From positions 4,414,062 to 4,478,061 of the forward strand of contig OX638379.1 in assembly GCA_951813605.1 (NCBI GenBank): a DNA stretch of 64,000 nt. Direction: 5' to 3'. The stretch's first letter is position 1; each line of letters opens with the position of its first letter. Positions 55,533 to 64,000 of this stretch are shown in pieces. The notes beneath the pieces were generated by a model that was not told the DNA's origin, ran no database searches, and saw only the letters and a list, made by a program, of their open reading frames with translations. A program made the position numbers and the translations under genes. Origin of the DNA: an uncultured Bryobacterales bacterium. GTDB lineage: Bacteria > Acidobacteriota > Terriglobia > Bryobacterales > UBA6623.

Positions 55533-58500
55533 CTAGAAAACGAACCTCAGCGCAACCTGCGAGACGCGCGCAGGCTTTGCCCGCGTGATCCGGGCGAAGC
55601 TGCCACTCTGATTGAAGCCGTCCGCGCCCGGCGAGAAACGCGTGTTCGGCACGAAGAAGTTCGTGCGATTGAGCAGGTTGAAGAACTCGGCGCGTACCTG
55701 CACCGTCAGCTTTTCCGAGACGCGCGTGTTCTTGATCACCGAGAAGTCCACGGTCGAGATCCCGGGTCCGCGGACATCGGGCAGCAGGCGGCCTACATTC
55801 CCGAAAGTGAAGTCCGGCGGATTCACGAATGCTTGGGTGTCGAACCATCTGTCCCGGGTGGAATTGCTGATCTCGGCGCTCTGGCCTGTCGAGTCGGGCC
55901 GGTCCGCGGCAAAGTTGTTGGCGCCGAAGATCCTTAGGGGAAGCCCGTCCTGGAGGGTCACGATGCTGTTCACCTGCCAGCCCTCGGCGAGCCGGCTCAA
56001 CGCAGGGTTCGAAGTCTGGTACGTCTTGCCCGGACCGAACGGAAGCTCGTACAGCCCGCTCAGCACGAAGCGCTTGGCCGAATCGGTCGAGTGAACGGCG
56101 CGCTCCCGGCGTCGATCGAACTTGCCGTTCTGCAAGCCCAGGACATTGACCTGCTCGGAACCGGAGAAGCCGAACCCCTCTATGTTCCCGCTGATCAGCT
56201 TGCCGAACGTATAGGAAGCAAGGAACGCGAGACCGTTGGCATAGCGCTTCTCGAGGTTGGCGAGGAATCCGTGGTAGATGGAACTTCCCATGTGCGGACG
56301 CTGGACCTGGATGCGGTTGTAGTAGGGCAGAGGACGCAGCAGTTGCCGGCGCTGGATCCGGGCTCCGCCGAACGCGCCGGAAACGATACCTGCGTACGGG
56401 TTCTCGACTCGGTCCTGCAATGACCTGCCCAGCGCGAAGTGCTTTGGATCAAGCTGGTTGTAGTCGTAGTTTCCCGAGTCGATCTTGCTGCCCTTGTTGC
56501 CGACGTATCCGGCCTCGAAGAGCATCTCCCCGGGAACCTGCTGCTGCAAGGTGAATGTGAACTGCTGGGAGTACGGATTGCGCGTTTCCCACTCCATAGT
56601 CGTGTGGTTGCCGCTCTGGAAGGCGCTCGGGCCGATCTTGTTGCCCAGCGGCTTCTTGGGAGCGTATGGAAAGCCGTCACGAAGATAGAACGCCGGCACA
56701 TCCTGATTCCCGCCGGGCGGCAGGTACGCGGTGACGTTACCGCGGTATCCCAAGGCGGCGAAGCGATTCCCTCGAACCGTGCCCTGCAAGCTGTAGTACA
56801 TCCCGTAGCCGCCACGAAGTACCGTCTTGCCGGTCCCGAAGATGTCGAAGGCGAAGCCAAAGCGCGGGCCGAAATCGTTGCGATCAGGGGCGTGGAGGGT
56901 GCGCTCGAAGTCGATCCCGGCGAACTCCAGCTTGCCCAGCAATCCGTTCTCCGGGTTGGTCTCGTTCACGTTGAGGTTGCTGACTCCGTTGTTGCGCTCA
57001 CCGGGCCACTGCTGGTAGTCGTAACGCAGGCCCAGATTCAAAGTGAGGCGGGACGTGGCCTTCCAGTCGTCCTGGATGTAGAACGCTTGGGACCAGCTCT
57101 TGTACGAGACACCGACATTATCGTCTGCGGCAGCGGTGGCCGCAGCGCCGACGAGGAAACTGGCGAATCCGGAGCCGGTACCGCCTAGTTGCTGGGGGTT
57201 CCCAGTGAGGCGGGTGTTGAAACTGATGTTGCCCGAGCATTGGAAGCAGCCGTTGAGGCTGTAGAGGTTGTCGCGAAGCTCGACTCCGAACTTGAGAGTG
57301 TGATTGCCTTTGATCCACGTCAGCGAGTCCTGCACTTGCAGGGTGTGAAACGCGAGGAATCCGTTGATCGTGCCGAATCCCGAGGGAAATCGCTGGATGC
57401 TCGGCGTTCCGGAAAAGTTCACTCGCGGAAACGTGATGTCCGGCACGGTGCTCGGATATCCAAGGCTGCTCGAAGGGCTTGTCCCTACGCTGCCCGGAAT
57501 GAATGGAAAGAACTGGCGCGCGACGCTGGCCCTGAAGTTGTTGATTTTCGTCGCGCCGAAGAAATGAGTGTCCGAGATCGCGCCGTTATGGTTGGCGTAA
57601 TCGTCGTTGCGGACCCGCCCGATCAAGTCGGGAAAGTATCCATTGCCGGTGTGCGCCCGGTTCTGCTCGTGGTCCCAGAGAATGTACCGCACCGAGAACC
57701 GGTTGCTGTCAGAAAACTGGTGGTCCCCTTTCCCGGTCATCTGCTTCGCATCCGTCCTGGACCCCAGGTTCAGCCGGACGTTGTTGGTGTTCGCCGCATC
57801 CCTCGGTGGGGCGTTCGGCTTGGGGTAGTATTGCCGGTAGTTCAACGCAATGGGATCCAGTCGGTTAGTCGGGATGATGTTCCCCGGAAACTGGGTTCGG
57901 AGGAACCCGCCGCCATCGGGGTTCTCGCGGGTCGATAGAGGATCGAAGACCGGGATCGGCCGGCCATTCGGCGCCGCGAGGTTCATGAGGTTTCCGCTCC
58001 ACTGCTCGTCTGTCGGCGTCGTGCCGATGGCGGTGTAGCTGAGTCTCAGGTTGTATCGCTCGTAGTTGTAGAAAAAGAAGGACTTGTTCTTGACCACCGG
58101 GCCGCCGATCGAGCCGCCGTATTGGTTATAGCGGATCGGGGGCTTGACGGCGGAGAACGTATTGCGCGCATCCAAGGCGTCGTTCCTCAGATGCCAGTAG
58201 GCGGTCCCGTGGAACTCGTTTGACCCAGACTTGGTCACCATGTTGACGACTCCGCCCAGCGTGTACCCGTACTCGGCGGACATGGTGCCGCTCTCGACCT
58301 TGAATTCCTGGATCGAGTCGACGGCGGGGTTCACGTTGTTGTCCGCACCGCGATTATTGATGTTGGTGGCCCCGTCAATTGCAATGTAGTTCCTGCCCGT
58401 CGGACCGCCGTTGACGCTGAAAGCCGAGACCAGCACGCCGCGATCAGCGAATCCGGCGGGTTGCGTCGAAGAAAAGCGGACGTTGGGCGTTAGGACGACC

Positions 58501-58967
58501 AGCGCGAGCGCGCTGCGGCCGTTCAACGGGAGGTTCGTAACGCGCTGGTTCTCCAGGGCCTTGCCGACCGTGGCGTTCGAGCTTTCGACGAGAGGGGCCG
58601 CTCCGACCACCTCGACGGTTTCCACCAAGTCGCCAACCTGGAGCTCGAAGTCGACGCGGGCGTTGTCGGCGACGCGGAGCTGGATGCCGCTGCGCACGCC
58701 TCGCTTGAAACCCGCCATCTCGGCGGCAACCTCGTATTCTCCAACCGGCAAAGCGGGCACCCGGTAGTATCCGGCCTCGTTGGACTTGGCATTGTAGGAC
58801 GTGTTGGTCCCTATGTGGGTGATCGTTACGCCCGCGCCGATGATCGTGCCGGCGGTTGCGTCTGTGACCGTCCCGTTAATGGTGGCCGTTCCGATTTGCG
58901 CTAGCGCAGCGGGGACGGCCAAGAACGCCGAGAACATGACGACGAATAGCGCTTTGTGAACCTGCAT
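55533..58967 (-). CDS. Oar-like TonB-dependent receptor with carboxypeptidase-regulatory domain
   Basis: This large outer-membrane importer has 1144 residues from the ATG at 58967, which follows GGGAGGTG; an ATG at 58988 is less likely. The leader ends PAALAQ. Residues about 25-105 are a carboxypeptidase-regulatory-like beta domain (GTVTDATAGTIIGAGVTIT, GYYRVPALPVGEYEV). The plug follows at about 110-260 (NLPLNGRSALALVVLTPNV, GGVVNMVTKSGSNEFHG). The barrel ends VALRFVF. It is the first gene of the six-gene operon, 66 bases ahead of DUF1549, behind a near-consensus promoter. The ligand is unknown; oligosaccharides or peptides are usual. Confidence 0.94.
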   Translation of the reverse strand: MQVHKALFVVMFSAFLAVPAALAQIGTATINGTVTDATAGTIIGAGVTITHIGTNTSYNAKSNEAGYYRVPALPVGEYEVAAEMAGFKRGVRSGIQLRVADNARVDFELQVGDLVETVEVVGAAPLVESSNATVGKALENQRVTNLPLNGRSALALVVLTPNVRFSSTQPAGFADRGVLVSAFSVNGGPTGRNYIAIDGATNINNRGADNNVNPAVDSIQEFKVESGTMSAEYGYTLGGVVNMVTKSGSNEFHGTAYWHLRNDALDARNTFSAVKPPIRYNQYGGSIGGPVVKNKSFFFYNYERYNLRLSYTAIGTTPTDEQWSGNLMNLAAPNGRPIPVFDPLSTRENPDGGGFLRTQFPGNIIPTNRLDPIALNYRQYYPKPNAPPRDAANTNNVRLNLGSRTDAKQMTGKGDHQFSDSNRFSVRYILWDHEQNRAHTGNGYFPDLIGRVRNDDYANHNGAISDTHFFGATKINNFRASVARQFFPFIPGSVGTSPSSSLGYPSTVPDITFPRVNFSGTPSIQRFPSGFGTINGFLAFHTLQVQDSLTWIKGNHTLKFGVELRDNLYSLNGCFQCSGNISFNTRLTGNPQQLGGTGSGFASFLVGAAATAAADDNVGVSYKSWSQAFYIQDDWKATSRLTLNLGLRYDYQQWPGERNNGVSNLNVNETNPENGLLGKLEFAGIDFERTLHAPDRNDFGPRFGFAFDIFGTGKTVLRGGYGMYYSLQGTVRGNRFAALGYRGNVTAYLPPGGNQDVPAFYLRDGFPYAPKKPLGNKIGPSAFQSGNHTTMEWETRNPYSQQFTFTLQQQVPGEMLFEAGYVGNKGSKIDSGNYDYNQLDPKHFALGRSLQDRVENPYAGIVSGAFGGARIQRRQLLRPLPYYNRIQVQRPHMGSSIYHGFLANLEKRYANGLAFLASYTFGKLISGNIEGFGFSGSEQVNVLGLQNGKFDRRRERAVHSTDSAKRFVLSGLYELPFGPGKTYQTSNPALSRLAEGWQVNSIVTLQDGLPLRIFGANNFAADRPDSTGQSAEISNSTRDRWFDTQAFVNPPDFTFGNVGRLLPDVRGPGISTVDFSVIKNTRVSEKLTVQVRAEFFNLLNRTNFFVPNTRFSPGADGFNQSGSFARITRAKPARVSQVALRFVF

Positions 58968-59053
58968 AACACCTCCCTGCGGTTTCAACCCTCGTGACGC
59001 GCTGGACCCGGATTGGCTGCTGCAGTGGCAAGCCCATCCTAGCCAACGCCAAC

Positions 59054-59063
59054 TGATATATCA
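59054..59063. promoter_or_regulatory. palindrome TGATATATCA at the predicted start site
   Basis: The 10-base perfect palindrome begins about eight bases downstream of the -10 box, at about +2 to +11, the classical place for a repressor operator. It shares nine bases with the junction repeat next to the GntR gene 15 kb away. The bound protein is unknown. Confidence 0.45.
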
Positions 59064-59071
59064 ATGCGAGT

Positions 59072-59100
59072 ATCATACGCCTGGACTCGGGGAGTGTCAA
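59072..59100 (-). promoter_or_regulatory. near-consensus sigma70 promoter of the TonB-DUF1549-DUF1501 operon
   Basis: On the minus strand a perfect TTGACA (59095-59100) and TATGAT (59072-59077, five of six) are separated by exactly 17 bases. The start site would fall at about 59064, giving a leader of about 97 bases before the ATG. This is the strongest promoter match in the window. Confidence 0.75.
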
Positions 59101-59689
59101 CACGCCCGAGCCGTCTCCCTCCCGCATTCCGCACGAATGCGGGCCGCGTGCAGTCGCGAATTAGCCGGGATCCATAGACCCCAAGTTCGTGCTTGCTTGA
59201 GTTTTCCCTCGCGGGCGGCTCAACCCGCCCGATTCCATCGGCTGCTTCGTGGATCGCGACCAGCGCCGGTCGGCTTAGAATCCGAATTGGCACTTCAACT
59301 GCAAGCGCTTGCCCACGGTGCTCGGCGAAGCTCCCCGGCGGTCCGGGCATTGAATCGTGCAGGAGAGAGCCCTGGCAACATGCCGCGGCCGACATCTCGG
59401 CAAATCGGTCCGCACCCGTGTACGAGGCCAGCCAGTGCTTCCATCCGCCCACAATAGGAAGGTCGTCCCTGACACAGGTTCTGAGCGTGCATTTGGCGAT
59501 GCAGGAGACAATTCCGTCGATATTGGCGCGCAGGTCGTTCACTGCACCGCTGTCGCTAGCCTGGGATTGGCACCTTGCAAAGCAATGGCGGGCGGGCAGC
59601 CCAAGCTAAAGCTGGCATAGCTTATTCGATCCTCGGCGTAGCGAATTTAGTCTGGCATACCGCAAGCTATTGCTAAATCAGCGTTTAGG

Positions 59690-59702
59690 CTTAATTCTTA
59701 AG
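59690..59702. repeat. inverted repeat in AT-rich intergenic DNA
   Basis: CTTAA and TTAAG flank TTC. It lies inside the AT-rich island between the TonB operon start and the end of the second sulfatase gene. It could be a protein site or part of a small RNA; nothing shows which. Confidence 0.3.
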
Positions 59703-59873
59703 ACCTTGCCGTATCGGCAGATGGAACAAGCTCTGAGGCTGGATCTCAGGCAACAGGCGCGCCCGGTGGTTCAGGGATCCCCGCAAAAGCCCCGTTGCGC
59801 TCACTCACTGCGCTGAACGGAGGCCTCGACGGCCGGGCGCGGTCTCGCCTGTGCCCGTTCGGCCCGCGCAATG

Positions 59874-61208
59874 CTAGTCTTCGGTCTTGCGCGTCTCCGC
59901 GCCGACTTCGACGAGAAAGTCTGCCATGGCCCGGTGTAGGCGATTGGCTTGCTCTCGATTCTCCTTGACTAGGTTCTCGGTTTCGCCGAGATCGTCGCCG
60001 AGATCGAAGAGCTCAATCGAGTCGTTCGCCCAGGTCTTGACAAGCTTCCACTTGCCGAGCCGGATCGCTGTCTGTGCTCTGCGGCCGACGGCTTGATGGA
60101 ATAGTAGGAATTCACGGTTCCGATTGACTTCGTTGCCCCCGCCAAACACGGCGCGAAGGCTGCCTCCGTCCACTTCCTCGGGAAGGCCAGCAGGATAGCC
60201 CGCAAGGTCTGCCAGAGTTGGCAGGATATCGAGTCCGGTGACGGGGGCTCGGTTCACGCTGCCGGGATGGATACCGGGACCCGAAACCAGGAAGGGCACC
60301 CGGATCCCCCCTTCGTACATTGAGCCCTTCGCACCTCGCAAAGGATGGTTTCGGGGCATGGGAGGAGCGCCCGCGCCAGGGATCGTTCCGCGCCCGCCAT
60401 TGTCCGAGAGGAAAATCACATAGGTGCTGCCCGCTAGATCCAATTCGTCGATTTTGTCCAGAACGCGCCCGACCGAGGCATCCATGTCCGCCGTCATTGC
60501 GGCAAACTCGGGCATGTAATGCTTCTTCCCAAAGCTCCAGGGATTGATCATGTCGAGGGTCGACTGCCGGTAATAGATATCAAGGTGGACAGCGTAATGG
60601 GAGATCTGTAGGTAGAAGGGGTTGCGTGACTCGGCTTGCTGTTCAAGAAAGGCGCATGCCCGGCCCGTGATGTGATCGATCAGTTTAGGATCGGCAGCCG
60701 CGGCCGGCCCGCCCGATCCCCTTCCTCCGCCCGTTCCGTTGCCTGTGTCGCCGTCGCTGAGGTCGTATCCCATGTCTTCTGGCGCGGGCCGGTCGAAACG
60801 GTGGTCCCATTTGCCAAAATGCGCTGTCCTGTAACGCGCGTCCGCGGCCTTGAGCACCTTCGGGATGTTGAGCTGGCGCCGGTACGTGGCTGGCCACGCT
60901 TCTTGATCCTTTTGATATAGGTGTCGAGCGGGAGTCTGGCCGACCTGCAGGCTGCGCCTCGTCGGGCAGCAGAACGGAGCCGGCGAGTAACCGTCCGTAA
61001 GAGTCATCCCGCTCCGCGCCAGCCGCTCGAGCGCGGGCGTCCGGAAGTAGTCGCTGCGCGACCGCGGATCCCCGGCCTTCATGAGGACCGACGATCCAAC
61101 CCAGCTTTGGTCGTCGCTCAGGATTACGACGAAATTGGGCCTGTCCTGCGCGACGAGCGAGCCCGCTGCGATGCTGAGAATTGCAATCCTGGGGAGAAGC
61201 GCCAGCAT
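59874..61208 (-). CDS. second Cys-type sulfatase
   Basis: This secreted sulfatase has 444 residues and the leader MLALLPRIAILSIAAGSLVAQ. Asp32/Asp33 in LSDDQ bind calcium. FCCPTRRSLQVGQ (79-91) is the sulfatase signature; Cys80 is the formylglycine precursor, with Thr in place of the usual Ser before Arg84. GKWDHRFDRP and LSDNGGRG complete the site. A Gly-rich loop (GNGTGGGRGSGG, about 156-167) is inserted after the GKW motif. It is not closely similar to the sulfatase at 18601-20001. It is probably periplasmic and desulfates an organic ester or glycan. Confidence 0.9.
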   Translation of the reverse strand: MLALLPRIAILSIAAGSLVAQDRPNFVVILSDDQSWVGSSVLMKAGDPRSRSDYFRTPALERLARSGMTLTDGYSPAPFCCPTRRSLQVGQTPARHLYQKDQEAWPATYRRQLNIPKVLKAADARYRTAHFGKWDHRFDRPAPEDMGYDLSDGDTGNGTGGGRGSGGPAAAADPKLIDHITGRACAFLEQQAESRNPFYLQISHYAVHLDIYYRQSTLDMINPWSFGKKHYMPEFAAMTADMDASVGRVLDKIDELDLAGSTYVIFLSDNGGRGTIPGAGAPPMPRNHPLRGAKGSMYEGGIRVPFLVSGPGIHPGSVNRAPVTGLDILPTLADLAGYPAGLPEEVDGGSLRAVFGGGNEVNRNREFLLFHQAVGRRAQTAIRLGKWKLVKTWANDSIELFDLGDDLGETENLVKENREQANRLHRAMADFLVEVGAETRKTED

Positions 61209-61421
61209 GCTGCCTCGATCTTATCGGACAGATGGCCGGGGCTATGGCGGGACAAGCCCGCAAGGCAATTGACTCCTGCCAATCGGTCGGGTCGTTATGC
61301 AGAGATTCGGCTCCGGTCGGCGCTGCTTGCCTAATGTGTCGAAAGCCCGCGTTTTCGTGGCCTCCGCGCCGACTATCGGCGCTAAACTATGCTTGGCGAT
61401 CCGCTTTGAGAGGAGACAGAC

Positions 61422-62222
61422 ATGCAGACGACCCGCAGGGAGTGGCTAGCGGCAGCCGGAGCCTTGCTAGCCGCGGCCGATCTCGACGCAAAGGGAGGCC
61501 TCTTCCACGCAACCTCGATTAACCATCTTTCGCTCACGGTTCCCAACGTGAAGAGCGCGGGCGAGTTTTACTACCGCGTGCTCGGCATGCGGGTCATACG
61601 CGACATGGGCGAAAGTGGCCAGATGAGGGGCCTGAAGCGCAATTACCTCGCGTTGTTTCAAGGCGAGGAGCCCGGCTTGAACCACTTCTCGCCTGGAGTG
61701 GACGGCCTCGACGAAGCCGGGGCCGGTGCCATCTTAAAGGAACACGGCTACGAGCCGTTCGAGCGAGCGCCCAATATCTGGGCCTGTCTAGATCCGGACG
61801 GGAACCAGAACCATCTCTCCGAGACCATGCGCCGCGAGGACCAAGTCACGGAGGCTTACCGCAAGAACCCCCGGCCCGACTCGATCCTCCGCGCGGTCGA
61901 CGTGAACCATGTCGCGCTCAGAGTGAGCGACGTAGGGCGCTCCGTCGAGTGGTACCAAGCGCTGATGGGCCTGGATGTGGTCCAGCGGGGCACGACCAAC
62001 GCGTTTCTCGGACTAGGCGGGAACTTTATCGCCCTGTTCCAGAGGCGGGCGGGCGGAGGCGCGGACCACTTCTGCTTCTCGGTCGAGGACTACGAGCCGG
62101 AAGCCGTGCAAGCGAAGCTCGCCGAGCATGGGATCGAATCGACGAGGCGAGAGGATCGAATCTATTTCAGGGACCTCAACGGGCTCACGGTCCAGGTCTC
62201 AGGTGAATCTCACCAGCCGTGA
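61422..62222 (+). CDS. Tat-exported two-domain VOC (glyoxalase-like) protein
   Basis: This 266-residue protein has a twin-arginine leader (TTRREWLAAAGALLAAADL) and a GAGAGGAGA ribosome site. Two vicinal-oxygen-chelate domains follow: about 33-135 (INHLSLTVPNVKSAGEFYYRVLGM, metal His35) and 158-264 (VNHVALRVSDVGRSVEWYQALMGL, His163). Each ends with a Glu or equivalent strand. Export of a VOC protein is unusual, but this Tat-VOC type is common in Acidobacteria and Planctomycetes. It may be a dioxygenase-like or binding protein; substrate unknown. Confidence 0.88.
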   Translation: MQTTRREWLAAAGALLAAADLDAKGGLFHATSINHLSLTVPNVKSAGEFYYRVLGMRVIRDMGESGQMRGLKRNYLALFQGEEPGLNHFSPGVDGLDEAGAGAILKEHGYEPFERAPNIWACLDPDGNQNHLSETMRREDQVTEAYRKNPRPDSILRAVDVNHVALRVSDVGRSVEWYQALMGLDVVQRGTTNAFLGLGGNFIALFQRRAGGGADHFCFSVEDYEPEAVQAKLAEHGIESTRREDRIYFRDLNGLTVQVSGESHQP

Positions 62223-62666
62223 GGCTGGCTCCAAGGTCAAAGCGAGACAGGTGAGCGGCAACAGGCCCGAGCGCCTGCGCGATTCGTCGGCCGGCTTCGT
62301 GTTGCAACTGCAGACAGAGGCCTTCTGGCAAAGTCTTTCGAACCTTCCATCCGGTCCCAGCGAATACTATATTCGTTTGCCAACGTCCGAGCGAGTCGGA
62401 AAGACAAGCTCGTCGCATGCCCAATCCTCGCACCTTTCCTGAATTCTTCCGAGCCAATGCGGGGCCGCCGGAATGGCTCGCACCGAATCTCGCTATTGCC
62501 ACGCGACGACTCCGCGGCATCAGTCATGAAGTCCGATAGCCTCGACCCCGTCCGAAACAGGAAATCGATCGACACCGGAATGGACCGCGAACGACCGAGC
62601 AGGCCTCAGATCGAGTCGGGCTTTACGGAATCCGCGACTCAGCTTCGCGCCGAGCGAACGCTTCAC
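62223..62666. other. 444-bp stretch without a gene
   Basis: No open frame here has protein-like composition or a ribosome site. Nothing recognisable is present. Confidence 0.45.
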
Positions 62667-63690
62667 CTAGACCCGCCAGATTTCACCCCGAGGGTGCTCC
62701 AGGATCAAATCGGTCTCCGGGCCGTCGGCAGTGCGGTAGAAGCTGGGAAGCGCACGCCCCGGGGCGGTGGCCAGAATGTTCTCTTTCGAGAATCCCTCCC
62801 AGCTCTCCCCCCCCCCGCGACCGGGCGGCCAGGCAAAGCCTCGATGTCGGCAAGCGCCAGTAGCGCGCGGAGCAGTCCGGAATCTGAGAGGTAGACCCTT
62901 GGTGACTCCACCAACCGCTAGCCAGCATTCGCGGCATGCGCCTTGAGCCGGAGGAGCAGCATGAGGTCCGCGAGCAAGTCCAAGTAGCGCCCGACCGTCC
63001 TGCCGTGTGCCGATAGCGCACCGGCTATCCGGGAGGCATTGAAAAACTGTCCCTGCCAACGGGCCAGGATGGTCCAGAATCGGCGGAGCGCCGCTGGTGG
63101 AATGCGCGGTCCCGGCTGCGGGACTTCGCCCCCAGGGTAGGTACGGATGATCTCCTCCCGCCACAAGAAGCTATCCGCGTCGGTCTGGGACAGCAAGCTC
63201 GCGGGGAAACCGGCGCGAACCCACAGCCGGTCTTGGTTGCTTAGGCCGCATTTCAAGATGTCCAAGGGACTCAGCTCCGGATAGGAGATCCGGCCCGCAA
63301 GGCCCTCGCTAGACTGGCCCAGGAAAGCAGCGGAAGCTGAGCCGGATGTTAAGAATCGGCCGTTCCCCGGACCCCGCCTTCGGCCATCATCGATAACGCC
63401 GCGAAGCGCCTGGAAGCGTTCGGGCGTCCGCTGAATCTCGTCGAGGACGACCAATTTGTCCTCGTGCACGGAGGAGCACCGCAAGAGTCAGTGAGCTTGC
63501 GGATGTCGATCGGGCTCTCGAGATCGAGATACGCGCCCGGCCTAGCGTCGGCGATGGCTCCGGCCAGCGCGGTCTTGCCGACTTGTCGAGGCCCAAGCAA
63601 CGCAAGCTCTGGGAAGATCCTGAGGCGATATTCGATTTCTCCCGCTACCCGGCAGGCAATCAGTCCCGCAACTATGACATTCCGTCCCGA
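62667..63690 (-). pseudogene. decayed DUF4143-type AAA ATPase
   Basis: Three reading frames together spell one ATPase of the family with a DUF4143 C-terminus. Near 63590 LRIFPELALLGPRQVGKTALAG holds Walker A. In another frame HEDKLVVLDEIQRTPERFQALRG holds Walker B, followed by FLTSGSASA and GLAGRISYPELSPLDI. The next part ends at a TAG (62918-62920) in HAANAG-stop-RLVESPRVYLSDSGLL, where relatives have Lys. A third frame gives GWEGF-like SWEGFSKENILA and FYRTADGPETDLILEHPRG. The last frame change falls on a run of ten C (G on the coding strand) near 62815. The 5' limit is approximate. Function when intact is unknown. Confidence 0.8.
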
Positions 63691-63867
63691 ACCGACGGGG
63701 TTTACAGGTCAATTGACGCCTCCGCATCGGGAGAGCTCGCACCATGCTGGGCGATGCAACTCTCGACGCTCCACTCGGTCAATGTGCGCTCCGCTGGGAT
63801 CCGGATCTTTCAGCTGCGTATCTGATGCCAAGCCTCCCGCGACAAGATGCCGGTCTTGGGCACCGCT

Positions 63868-64000
63868 TTAGTACTCCTTACGCATGTCCACAATATTGCG
63901 CAACTTCTCGCCCGCAGCGAAACGGGCGATATTGTCCTTGTAAACCTCGAGCCGCAGCTTGCCCCCGAGCAAGCCTTGCGTTGCCACGTGAGGCGTTATG
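63868..64000 (-). CDS. D-2-hydroxyacid dehydrogenase, C-terminal fragment at the window edge
   Basis: Only the last 43 residues are inside the window: ITPHVATQG, a short insertion, then KDNIARFAAGEKLRNIVDMRKEY and a TAA stop. ITPHV contains the catalytic histidine region of this NAD-dependent family, and the NIARFAAGEKLRNIVD ending is its usual last helix. The gene continues beyond base 64000. It is too short to be listed as a normal open frame. Confidence 0.7.
   Translation of the reverse strand, partial: ITPHVATQGLLGGKLRLEVYKDNIARFAAGEKLRNIVDMRKEY

Larger units (their letters stand above)
58968..59873. other. intergenic region with promoter, palindrome and an AT-rich island
   Basis: These 906 bases carry the promoter of the large TonB operon (59072-59100) and its palindrome. 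Bases 59600-59710 form an AT-rich island with two copies of CTGGCATA 40 bases apart and an inverted repeat (59690-59702). Open frames here show no protein features. Confidence 0.55.

Overview
The window is about 64 kb of GC-rich bacterial chromosome (roughly 60-65% G+C by eye). It most resembles an Acidobacteriota genome of the Bryobacterales/Solibacterales type. The reasons are a large TonB receptor with an N-terminal carboxypeptidase-regulatory-like domain, a paired DUF1549/DUF1501 locus, a DUF3500 protein, Tat-exported oxidoreductase and VOC proteins, Cys-type sulfatases, family VIII serine hydrolases, a multiheme cytochrome fused to TPRs, and the ispE-prs-rplY-pth-rpsF-rpsR-rplI order. This placement is inference; there is no rRNA or tRNA gene in the window to test it.

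Layout. 1-9202 (+): the end of a complex I operon (nuoM partial, nuoN), a small secreted protein, then an F0-only ATP synthase cluster (AtpZ-like, subunit-I-like, atpB, atpE, atpF) that runs without a gap into a PhoD-like lipoprotein and an S9 peptidase. 9479-20001 (-): an NtrC-type regulator with its PDZ/7TM/GAF/PAS histidine kinase, an O-acetylhomoserine sulfhydrylase, a gene-poor 0.9 kb, a FitAB-like toxin-antitoxin pair, a DUF3500 protein and a sulfatase. 20347-38020 (+): a GldA/GldF/GldG/DUF4340 ABC exporter cluster, a housekeeping block (apt, ispE, prs, rplY, pth, rpsF, rpsR, rplI), an SDR, a DUF4380-like protein, a NadD-like nucleotidyltransferase with a J-like protein, a sugar isomerase and two tandem family VIII hydrolases. 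38039-39154 (-): a zinc alcohol dehydrogenase.

39355-49384 (+): a co-oriented accessory locus with a short TonB receptor, an aldo/keto reductase-like protein that has lost its catalytic tetrad, a GntR regulator, a heptaheme cytochrome-TPR protein, a TPR protein and a Tat-exported FAD oxidoreductase. 49481-58967 (-): a tightly packed six-gene locus read as TonB receptor, DUF1549, DUF1501, sodium:solute symporter and two unrecognised beta-rich cytosolic proteins. It sits behind a near-consensus promoter (TTGACA-N17-TATGAT) with a palindrome at the predicted start site. 59874-62222: a second sulfatase (-) and a two-domain VOC protein (+). The window ends with a decayed DUF4143-type ATPase and the C-terminus of a D-2-hydroxyacid dehydrogenase, both on the minus strand.

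How it fits together. The core genes supply respiration, ATP synthesis, translation, PRPP/purine salvage and isoprenoid precursors. The accessory half looks like a scavenger's outer-membrane uptake and periplasmic processing kit (TonB receptors, sulfatases, DUF1501/DUF1549, cytochrome, symporter, dehydrogenases). The six-gene TonB-to-symporter operon is the best candidate for an undescribed uptake/utilisation system. No CRISPR array, prophage, intact insertion sequence, tRNA or rRNA was seen.
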